Of a stretch of 9,040 nucleotides of DNA, positions 1 to 6,065 are shown piece after piece; the first letter of the stretch is position 1; each line of letters starts with the position of its first letter. The stretch comes from an uncultured Porphyromonadaceae bacterium (GTDB lineage: Bacteria > Bacteroidota > Bacteroidia > Bacteroidales > Muribaculaceae). A program made the translations under genes and the position numbers. Location of the stretch: assembly GCA_902494595.1 (NCBI GenBank), contig CABUTY010000033.1, positions 1-9,040 of the forward strand. The letters are read 5' to 3'. The notes under the pieces were generated by a model, which saw nothing but the letters and a program-made list of their open reading frames with translations, was not told the DNA's origin and did not search any database.

Positions 1-368
1 CCGTTGGATGTCGATACGAATCCTGTCACGGCTCCCGACTTGGGCGACGAGAATTCACCCCCTTTGAGCGTAAGGTTGCGTATAGCTCCTCCTTCCGAAA
101 GAGTGCCGAAGAGGGCCATGGAGGGCAGATGTTTCACTTTAAGGTTGAGTATCGAATGGTTGTCGCCGTTGAAGATACCGCCGAAGGCGGCGCCGTTGGC
201 ACCTATCTGCTGGAATACCGTGTCGCCCTCGAAGTCAAGGTCGGCGGTCAGTCGGAAATGCTTGCCGTTGAAACCGACTCCCTGGGTGTTGACAATTTCC
301 GCGAGACGGTTCCACTCTGTCTTGTTGTGGATGAGGTAGGGAACTTCTGCTGTTCCCTGACCATCGAA
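1..368 (-). repeat. Start of GLUG module 3 of the giant protein (residues 1349-1470, cut by window)
   Basis: It begins FDGQGTAEVPYLIHNK, then KHFRLTADLDFEGD, AFGGIFNGDNHSI and MALFGTLSEGGAIRNLTLKG, matching the opening of modules 1 and 2 step for step. The window ends as the first GLUG unit starts (SGAVTGFV). The protein therefore carries on for at least one more repeat block. Confidence 0.7.
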
Positions 369-3300
369 CATGGGAGGTACGGTCTTCAGTGTGAAGCTGC
401 GGCTCCAATCGCCGATTGTGGCCGTGAGCGTGCCGATCTTTATCTCCTTGTCGGCGGGAGTGCCCACTTTCAAGGTATTGCCGGTGATGCTGTAAATGTC
501 GGCCGAGCCGGGGAGCAGACTCCAGGTGGCTTTCGACGACAGCTGGGCATCGGCTGTGACATCCGCCAGGGTCATGCCCTGAGGCAATGTCATCACCATG
601 CTGCGGAGTGCTGTTGTGGATGCCGCATCCTTATGTGCCTTGAGCACGGGATATACTCCCTCGGCGAAGTCAAATGCATCCGTAGGAAGTCCTGCCGGTA
701 CGGTCGCAGAGCATAATTGAGCCGTTGGAAAGGCTGTGCATCCTTCGGCAGTTGTGCGGCGTATTGCTCCGACAGGCATAATCTGGCCGTCATAATAGTT
801 GTCGGTGAATTTTGCCGAGGAGGCTGTGCCGCCGCCGCCCAGCGCGCCATAGTCGGCTGTCGGCGCCGAAGTCACGATACCCGTGTTGATACATCCCGTC
901 ATCACCGGTGAGGTCGAGGAGTATCCGTAGATGCCTCCGGCTGCTTTAGAACTGATGATGTTGCCCTGGTTTACGCAATATTTCACAGTCTTGGAAGCGA
1001 GGTTGCCCACGATGCCGCCGATATAGTTGGCGTTTCCTCCCTTGTGGTAGGAATTGATGCTGTCGCCGATTACGGTACCGTTGTTGAGACAGTATTCCAC
1101 GACATTGCCATTGTTGGCCACGATGCCGGCTACATAGTTGAGACCTCCTCTGATGGTTCCGTCATTGCGGCAGCCGGTCACGATACCGGTGCTCTGCAAT
1201 GCTCCGGCGATACCGGCGATGTATGTGCTCATGCCGTCGACGCTTCCCTGGAACACGCAGTTCTCTATACGTCCTGCCGCGAATCCGGAGATGGCTCCTG
1301 AGTTCGACCAGAAGGTCATCCTGCATCCTTTGCCCAGCGTGAGGTTCCTGATGGTACCCTTGGCGTTGAGGCGTCCTATGAAGCCGGTGTACTGGGTGGA
1401 GCCTGACGACTGTGCCTTGCCAGTGGCGTCATACTTAACTTTGTTGATGACCACATTGTCGATCACATGTCCGGCGCCGTCGAAAGTGCCGGAGAACTCG
1501 TGGCCTGTCACGCCGTCGGCTGCTATGCCGCCGAAGCTTGTGTCGCCGGCGCAGTCAATGTCGTTCATCACCTTGAAGAAGACGCCCTCGAAGGTCATGT
1601 TGTACTGTTCGGTGGCTGCCTGAAGATTCTTGAGGTCGTTGATGTCCTTGATCTGGTATGGGTCGGCTTCCGTACCGGAACCGGCGAACATCTTCGACGG
1701 AATGGTGTTGATGATGGCCTGCTTGAGATAGGGGAGACCATCCATGTAAGCGCAGAGGATGTCGCGGCCATATTCATTCTTGAGGATGGCGTTGGCGCCG
1801 TTGATGTCAAGTCCCTGGCCTGTGTTGCCGAGGCCGTCGGAACCCATGATGCTCCATCTCACATTGTTGGCGGTCGACATGGTGAAGTTGCTTTTGACCA
1901 TTCTGGAAGTCTCGTCGCCCGTGAGGAATATGGGCGAGGCGGCTACCTGCATGGCGCCGTTGTCGGCCAGCGTCTTCAGCTGAGGATATAGCCCGGCGGT
2001 AAATTCCCATTTGTCGCCGAAGCCGGCGGGGCCTTCCGCGCTGGTCAGTGCAGCCGTGGTCAGGTTCCCCTTGAAATTCGTGCTCGAATAGTCAAGGCCT
2101 ACCAGCTGACGGTCGTAATACACATTGGTGAGGTATTTCTCATATGTCGATGTAATCTCGCTGTATATGGCGTTCTGGGCCTTGGGCGTGGTGTTGCTCA
2201 CGATTACCTGGCAGGTGGAAAGGAAATTATCTACCTTGGTATCTTTGTCCGACATGATGTAGCCGGTAAGAGCACCGACATATTTGGGATCTTTCGGAGC
2301 CATGAGCACGCCAGCCACAACGCAGTCGGAGATCTGGCCGCGCCAGAGGCTGCCTAAGAATCCGCCGGCTCTTCCGGAGGTGTAGGAGGTAGGACCTGTC
2401 TGCGCGTAGGTGGCATTTGTAGCCATGGTGGTGATGCAGAGGCATTCACGTACCTGTACGGGCGACTTGGCGGTGCTGCACAGTATGGAGCCTATGAAAC
2501 CGCCCGTGGTGCCTTCGCTTGTTCTGTCGGTTATGGCCACGGCGGCGATGCAGCGCTCAATCAGAGCGGGTGCTCCTTCCTGGCACCATGAGCCGTTGAT
2601 GGTGCCCGTGAGGCCGCCGGCGTTGGGATACATACCGTTCTGGATGCCGAAGAATGTCATGGAACCCCGGGCCTGACAGTCGCGTATCGTGCCTGTGGCG
2701 CCGCCGCTGATGCCGCCCATGTTGCCATAGCCCCTCAAGGTTGATGTGCTCATACACCCTTCGATCACGCCTCGGTGGCCGCCCGCGATGCCGCCGCCGT
2801 TATACTTCGTGAATAGCACCTGGTTGGAAGTCGACTCGCATTTGCTTATGAGTCCCTGGTTATGGCCTACGACGGCTCCCGTACCTATGCCTTCGCTAAG
2901 GAATGTGCACCGGTCAACGCGCAGGTTGCTAACGCTTCCCTGGGCGGATACCCAGCCGAACACGCCGATACCTCCGCGGTTGCCGCACTCGTAGTCGATG
3001 CCAGATATCGTATAGTTGCCTCCGTCAAAATGTCCGGCAAACGGTACGCCCGGCACTTCATTGTCGTTGTTGACATAGTCGGCGCTGGCGCTAATCTTGC
3101 CGATAGGCGTGTAGTAATAGTTCTGGTTAGAGCAGTCGATGTTGCTCCCCAACTTATAGTAAACGCCTTCCTGGTTCTTCTTCTCCACATTTACAAGCTG
3201 TGCCAGGCCCATCAGCTCGGCATAGCTCTTGATGATGTAGGGCGATGTCTCCGTGCCGCTACCATCGAAATTGGCAGGCTGTTTGGCCGGAAGAGAAAGC

Positions 3301-4412
3301 GACTGCGGGTCATTGAGAGTCAGCTTGGATTCCTTGAGCTTGAAGACGTATTTGCTCGGATCGCTGCATGCCAGCACTCCCCAGTCGGGCAGCGAAATCT
3401 CATTGGTGCCAGATATCTGAGTCTCCATCAGCACGTCGGGTTGGCCCGTGCCGCTTGCATTGAGGACCATGCAGTCCACTTCCCCATATTGAGTCATGCC
3501 CATATACTGCGGAGCTACCTCTATGTGGCCCGTATAATCTATGTCCACAAATACCGGAGCTCCCGTGTTGCCGAAATTCTCTACCGTGAGACGGTTGGCA
3601 TGTGTCTGCTTTACCAGTACAGGCCACTGGCGCGTCTTGCCGTCGGAGTAGTTGACGCCGCTCATCATGGCGTTGGCCTTCTCCATGCGGGTGTTGATAT
3701 TTGCCTGTACCACCGATGCGTTTTGTCCCGATTCGTCTACCACAAAAATACCCCACGACGGCAGCTCTATGCTTCCGTCGGCTTTAACCACACCTTCTAT
3801 AGGCTTGTTGGGGTAGAATTTCATGTTTACCACATCGAGCGGACAGCATAATGCGAGTACCGTCTGGCCTGACGAATTGCTTACCGGGCAATATTTGCCG
3901 GCGGGTATCGTCAGCTTCGAGCCGTCGAGGGTGGCGTAGCAGTCGGTGAAGGGTACTCCGCTCATCGTCACCACATGCACATTCCCTTTGTCGGGTGCCG
4001 AGGATACTGCGAGCTGTGCCACATAGTGATACTGTTGCGCACCGTTTTGGGTCAGGACGCTGTCGTATTCCAGATACCATCCTTCAAGTTGCTGAGGGGT
4101 TGCGGCGGCAGTAGCCCCACTGATGCGTGGTGCCTTGTATGGCGTTGTGCCGATGCTCCATACCGGCGCGTCATCGCTCAGTTCCTTGGCGCTCAGGCCT
4201 TCTATGTGATTCTCGTCGATAAGTTCTGCGGCTGCGCGTGTTTCCTGCCGTGCGGTAAGTGCATCTGCATGTCGTGGCTCTGCCGTCATTGTTGAAATCG
4301 GAATTGCTTCCGGTGGTGGGGTTTTCTCTCTGATGGCTTGTATGGCAGCTGTCGCTGCCATGGTCATCAGGCTTACCGAGATAATCCCAACTGCTGTTGT
4401 CTTAAATTTCAT
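1..4412 (-). CDS. Giant exported GLUG-repeat surface protein (N-terminal 1470 residues, C-terminus outside window)
   Basis: One minus-strand frame is open from ATG 4412 to the window edge with no stop, giving at least 1470 residues. An in-frame ATG two codons upstream (4418) is equally possible; a TAG at 4433-4431 rules out anything earlier. I number from 4412 because MKFKTTAVGIISVSLMTMAA is a good signal peptide (cleavage about residue 23). Residues about 100-380 are beta-rich, with two related segments ending LPSWGIF (Trp220) and LPDWGVL (Trp344). Three modules follow, each opening GxGTxxxPYxI (from Phe382, Phe909 and Phe1349), with a F(S/A/G)GxF(D/N)G step and GLUG repeats such as GGIAGGHRGVIEGC and GGIVGNLASKTVKYC; these are expected to stack as a beta-helix. 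Linkers of about 100 and 95 residues separate the modules. GLUG proteins in Bacteroidota are commonly surface adhesin-like or secreted proteins. Secretion by the adjacent T9SS is plausible but needs the unseen C-terminal domain. Exact function unknown. Confidence 0.88.
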   Translation of the reverse strand, partial: MKFKTTAVGIISVSLMTMAATAAIQAIREKTPPPEAIPISTMTAEPRHADALTARQETRAAAELIDENHIEGLSAKELSDDAPVWSIGTTPYKAPRISGATAAATPQQLEGWYLEYDSVLTQNGAQQYHYVAQLAVSSAPDKGNVHVVTMSGVPFTDCYATLDGSKLTIPAGKYCPVSNSSGQTVLALCCPLDVVNMKFYPNKPIEGVVKADGSIELPSWGIFVVDESGQNASVVQANINTRMEKANAMMSGVNYSDGKTRQWPVLVKQTHANRLTVENFGNTGAPVFVDIDYTGHIEVAPQYMGMTQYGEVDCMVLNASGTGQPDVLMETQISGTNEISLPDWGVLACSDPSKYVFKLKESKLTLNDPQSLSLPAKQPANFDGSGTETSPYIIKSYAELMGLAQLVNVEKKNQEGVYYKLGSNIDCSNQNYYYTPIGKISASADYVNNDNEVPGVPFAGHFDGGNYTISGIDYECGNRGGIGVFGWVSAQGSVSNLRVDRCTFLSEGIGTGAVVGHNQGLISKCESTSNQVLFTKYNGGGIAGGHRGVIEGCMSTSTLRGYGNMGGISGGATGTIRDCQARGSMTFFGIQNGMYPNAGGLTGTINGSWCQEGAPALIERCIAAVAITDRTSEGTTGGFIGSILCSTAKSPVQVRECLCITTMATNATYAQTGPTSYTSGRAGGFLGSLWRGQISDCVVAGVLMAPKDPKYVGALTGYIMSDKDTKVDNFLSTCQVIVSNTTPKAQNAIYSEITSTYEKYLTNVYYDRQLVGLDYSSTNFKGNLTTAALTSAEGPAGFGDKWEFTAGLYPQLKTLADNGAMQVAASPIFLTGDETSRMVKSNFTMSTANNVRWSIMGSDGLGNTGQGLDINGANAILKNEYGRDILCAYMDGLPYLKQAIINTIPSKMFAGSGTEADPYQIKDINDLKNLQAATEQYNMTFEGVFFKVMNDIDCAGDTSFGGIAADGVTGHEFSGTFDGAGHVIDNVVINKVKYDATGKAQSSGSTQYTGFIGRLNAKGTIRNLTLGKGCRMTFWSNSGAISGFAAGRIENCVFQGSVDGMSTYIAGIAGALQSTGIVTGCRNDGTIRGGLNYVAGIVANNGNVVEYCLNNGTVIGDSINSYHKGGNANYIGGIVGNLASKTVKYCVNQGNIISSKAAGGIYGYSSTSPVMTGCINTGIVTSAPTADYGALGGGGTASSAKFTDNYYDGQIMPVGAIRRTTAEGCTAFPTAQLCSATVPAGLPTDAFDFAEGVYPVLKAHKDAASTTALRSMVMTLPQGMTLADVTADAQLSSKATWSLLPGSADIYSITGNTLKVGTPADKEIKIGTLTATIGDWSRSFTLKTVPPMFDGQGTAEVPYLIHNKTEWNRLAEIVNTQGVGFNGKHFRLTADLDFEGDTVFQQIGANGAAFGGIFNGDNHSILNLKVKHLPSMALFGTLSEGGAIRNLTLKGGEFSSPKSGAVTGFVSTSN
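654..1688 (-). repeat. GLUG module 2 of the giant protein (residues about 909-1253)
   Basis: It begins FAGSGTEADPYQIKDI, then GVFFKVMNDIDCAGD and EFSGTFDGAGHVID. A regular run of GLUG units follows: GRIENC, AGIAGALQSTGIVTGC, AGIVANNGNVVEYC, GGIVGNLASKTVKYC (Gly1132 to Cys1146) and GGIYGYSSTSPVMTGC. This is the most regular repeat block in the protein. It ends at FDFAEGVYPVLKAHKDA, the counterpart of the end of module 1. Confidence 0.75.
1989..3269 (-). repeat. GLUG module 1 of the giant protein (residues about 382-808)
   Basis: It begins FDGSGTETSPYIIKSY, then GVYYKLGSNIDC and PFAGHFDGGNYTISG. At least six GLUG-type units follow, starting near residues 512, 539, 566, 599, 637 and 683. They mostly carry a cysteine at the same place (Cys525, 553, 579, 621, 697), as in the GLUG consensus 'I-x-x-C'. 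Unit spacing is about 26-28 residues for the first units, then longer because of inserted loops (for example residues 606-616). It ends at WEFTAGLYPQLKTLADN, which leads into a 100-residue linker. Confidence 0.75.
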
Positions 4413-4440
4413 AAGCATTGGTTTGAAAATCTATAATGTA

Positions 4441-4459
4441 CCGGATGTAGGTAATCCGG
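4441..4459 (-). promoter_or_regulatory. Perfect hairpin/palindrome in the leader of the giant gene
   Basis: On the minus strand CCGGAT (4459-4454), a seven-base spacer TACCTAC, and ATCCGG (4446-4441) form a perfect 6-bp stem or operator-like dyad about 30 bases before the start codon. No T-run follows, so it is not a terminator. It could affect translation or mRNA stability, or bind a dimeric regulator. The role is unknown; only the symmetry is seen. Confidence 0.4.
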
Positions 4460-4495
4460 CGAAAATTGCTATTGCTGTGTGTTTGCCGTGGTATA

Positions 4496-4722
4496 GAAGT
4501 TGTCTAAACTAATTTTTATGGTAAGATTTATTAAGATTTTGGGATGGATTTCTTCTATCGAACCCCGCAGGGCTCGGGGAGCGAAAGCGACCCAACAGAC
4601 AGCGACCTCTCGGTCGGTGTCGATGAGAGAGGAGAAATACGCCCAAAAGATTGATAAAGATTGCCATAAAGTCAACAACTTTTTATATTATTTATGTTAC
4701 GTAAATTAGTTTAGACAACTTC
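4496..4722. mobile_element. 227-bp inverted-repeat-bounded element (MITE-like; invertible segment possible)
   Basis: The two ends are perfect 20-bp inverted repeats: GAAGTTGTCTAAACTAATTT at 4496-4515 and its reverse complement at 4703-4722. The bases just outside (ATA at 4493-4495 and at 4723-4725) form a possible 3-bp target duplication. Further in, a second imperfect inverted similarity (TTTATTAAGATTTTGGG at 4527-4543 against TTTATCAATCTTTTGGG read on the minus strand from 4658 to 4642) sits at unequal distances from the ends. The centre is GC-rich and can fold: CCCCG/CGGGG at 4563-4579 and CGACC/GGTCG at 4603-4616, the latter with a GAGA loop on the minus strand. There is no transposase gene; two overlapping short open frames look incidental. 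These traits fit a non-autonomous miniature transposon in the leader of the next gene. An invertible regulatory segment would have the same outline. The family was not recognised. Confidence 0.65.
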
Positions 4723-4754
4723 ATATGCAGTGACTTTAATATGCAATGACTTTT
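4723..4754. repeat. Tandem pair of 16-bp direct repeats
   Basis: ATATGCAGTGACTTTA (4723-4738) is followed immediately by ATATGCAATGACTTTT (4739-4754); 14 of 16 positions agree. The pair abuts the right end of the inverted-repeat element and lies downstream of the candidate promoter. It may be a double binding site for a regulator, or a small tandem duplication. No known operator was recognised. Confidence 0.6.
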
Positions 4755-4797
4755 TCGGGTTAGCCGCCTTAAATTTACAAATTTGGGCGCAAAATTC

Positions 4798-4828
4798 CAA
4801 AAATAAATATAACGCTCTAAGAATCAGA
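4798..4828 (-). promoter_or_regulatory. Candidate Bacteroidota promoter for the giant surface-protein gene
   Basis: TATTTTTG at 4805-4798 is a full match to the Bacteroidota -7 element TAnnTTTG. TCTG at 4828-4825 matches three of four bases of the -33 element TTTG, with a 19-base spacer, within the accepted 19-21. It lies immediately after the T-run of the upstream terminator, a natural place for a new promoter. Transcription from here would give a leader of roughly 380 bases before the ATG, with the inverted-repeat element inside it. The element is short and the local DNA is AT-rich, so a chance match is possible. Confidence 0.45.
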
Positions 4829-4832
4829 CGAT

Positions 4833-4874
4833 AAAAAAGCAGGAAGTGAACACCCATCAAGGGCATTCACTTCC
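4833..4874 (-). terminator. Rho-independent terminator of the gldKLMN cluster
   Basis: On the minus strand GGAAGTGAA (4874-4866) pairs perfectly with TTCACTTCC (4850-4842). The stem continues through two G-T wobble pairs and a CCC/GGG clamp to a total of 14 pairs, with the five-base loop TTGAT. After the stem come TGC and a run of six T (4838-4833). This is a strong textbook terminator placed about 50 bases after the gldN stop. It separates the secretion genes from the giant gene that follows in the same direction. Confidence 0.9.
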
Positions 4875-4883
4875 GGTATAGGT

Positions 4884-4909
4884 TTTCGAGGTTCTCGATT
4901 TTCTCGAAA
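4884..4909. repeat. Short inverted repeat just after gldN
   Basis: TTTCGAG (4884-4890) and CTCGAAA (4903-4909) form a perfect 7-bp inverted repeat with a 12-base loop. A nested alternative, TCGAG-GTT-CTCGA, lies at 4886-4898. It sits between the gldN stop and the main terminator and could protect the 3' end of the mRNA or simply be part of the termination region. No T-run follows it on either strand, so it is not a terminator by itself. Confidence 0.4.
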
Positions 4910-4921
4910 TTTTCGGGATGG

Positions 4922-6043
4922 TTATTTTCTGCGGCGTCTTACGGACCTTTCTGCATTGGAGGCCGGGCCGTTAGATGAAGAGCTCGGGGCCTTGTACTTT
5001 CGTGCGGTGCGTTTGCGTTTGGTGGTTTTTCGAGCCGGTTTGTCGGCGGTCTCGGCCTTGTCGGTCACGACGGTACGGTCAGGTATGGAGTCGCCGTTGG
5101 CTATGGCTTTGGCGGCGGCTTCGTCGCGTTCCTTCTGCGCGAGGTACTCCTCGCGGGTCGGCACCCACATGTCCTTGCCGTAGTTCCTCAGACGGTTGTC
5201 GATGCTGTCCTGGGCACGCGCCATGTCGTCGGGGTCCGGATACATCTGTGTCATCGACAGGTTGCGAAGGTTCTTCGTCTTGTATATGTCGCCGTCGTAC
5301 ATGCTCAGATTGAAGTAGTCGTCAAGACTGTACTGCGGCAGATTGTTGTCATCGGTGATGAACACATACTGCTGGGCGAGCCATGGACGTATCTGGTCGT
5401 ACTTCACCCAGAACATCGGGTACTTGGCCTCGCCGCCGAAATCGCCAACGCGGTTCAGTACCGGACATATCGCCTCAACGCGGGTACGCATCCTGTTGGT
5501 GCGCCGGTCAAACTCCCATTTCTCTATGATGTAGAAATTGAGCACCTGGTTGGTGGGGACATCGGCCTCCTCTATATGAATGCCGGCGCCTTTGCGTCCG
5601 CCGTTGCCCTGCGTATAATAGATGCCGAAGCGATCGAGCATCTCCGCCACGTTGATCTTGTATTTGTCGGTGAAGACCTCGCGGCCGTCAAGATATTCGT
5701 AGGCGGGGATATCGCCGGCCACCACCAGGTCGAGTATCGTGCGGAAGAGATTCTTCTTGCCGTCAATCACATCCTCAGGGAAATAGAGGGGAGCGTTCTC
5801 CGGCTTGTTGAGGTCAATCTGCCGGTAGATTTCGCGCATGTAGGAGAGGTCGGCCTCGTGCGGTTCCTTCACGGTATAGAAGTCCTGCATGCGGTCGGTC
5901 ACGCCTACCTGGTCGGTCTTTTTGGCATTGCGGTCCTTGGGGCTGCGACGGCGTACCCCGCCTCCCGTTTCAACCTGGGCTATGGCGCCTGCCGCTACCG
6001 CTCCCACTATGCCCGTCAATATTATTTTGCGATATAATTTCAT
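4922..6043 (-). CDS. gldN: GldN/PorN, T9SS periplasmic ring protein with very basic tail
   Basis: GldN is a periplasmic partner of the lipoprotein GldK in the T9SS ring and is required for secretion. The 373-residue protein begins with a classical signal peptide (KIILTGIVGAVAAGAIA), with likely cleavage after residue 22, and there is no lipobox cysteine. The core, about residues 45-280, has family-like segments such as FYIIEKWEFDRRTNRM and YSLDDYFNLSMYDGDIYKTK, the last being close to the C-terminal core motif of GldN. From about residue 334 the protein becomes low-complexity and strongly basic: a Lys/Arg-rich block (KTTKRKRTARKYK), a serine run, and a terminal RRRRK. The tail looks like a lineage-specific extension. 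GldN is the last gene of the gldKLMN cluster and is followed by a terminator about 50 bases downstream. Confidence 0.95.
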   Translation of the reverse strand: MKLYRKIILTGIVGAVAAGAIAQVETGGGVRRRSPKDRNAKKTDQVGVTDRMQDFYTVKEPHEADLSYMREIYRQIDLNKPENAPLYFPEDVIDGKKNLFRTILDLVVAGDIPAYEYLDGREVFTDKYKINVAEMLDRFGIYYTQGNGGRKGAGIHIEEADVPTNQVLNFYIIEKWEFDRRTNRMRTRVEAICPVLNRVGDFGGEAKYPMFWVKYDQIRPWLAQQYVFITDDNNLPQYSLDDYFNLSMYDGDIYKTKNLRNLSMTQMYPDPDDMARAQDSIDNRLRNYGKDMWVPTREEYLAQKERDEAAAKAIANGDSIPDRTVVTDKAETADKPARKTTKRKRTARKYKAPSSSSNGPASNAERSVRRRRK

Positions 6044-6065
6044 ACTTCTGTATATTGTGAGGAGA

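Noticed and set aside
129..1991. Several plus-strand open frames (129-716, 1138-1623, 1467-1991)
   Set aside because: They are shadows of the GLUG-repeat frame; their sequences reflect antisense of Gly/Asn/Thr-rich repeats and show no family features.
2862..3851. 329-codon open frame on the plus strand, opposite the giant gene
   Set aside because: It lies wholly antisense to a clearly repetitive coding frame, its product has no recognisable domain, and long antisense frames are expected in GC-rich coding DNA.
3400..4080. Minus-strand frames at 3400-3756 and 3784-4080 as separate small genes or signs of frameshift in the giant gene
   Set aside because: They lie in a different frame from the giant gene, and the main frame checked at several points (near 720, 1920, 2820 and 3380) stays open and domain-consistent throughout, so no frameshift is needed.
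4603..4616. CRISPR-like or tRNA-like structure in the intergenic core
   Set aside because: There is no repeat-spacer periodicity and no cloverleaf; only isolated short hairpins are present.
4641..4675. Possible promoter inside the element on the minus strand (TTGA ... ATCTTTTG)
   Set aside because: The TA of the TAnnTTTG consensus is missing; the match is too weak to call a mobile promoter.
4469..4709. Two overlapping short open frames inside the inverted-repeat element (plus 4500-4709, minus 4469-4678)
   Set aside because: They overlap each other on opposite strands, one uses a TTG inside the terminal repeat and the other runs past the element's end. I recognise no transposase motif, so they are more likely incidental, though a decayed transposase remnant cannot be ruled out.
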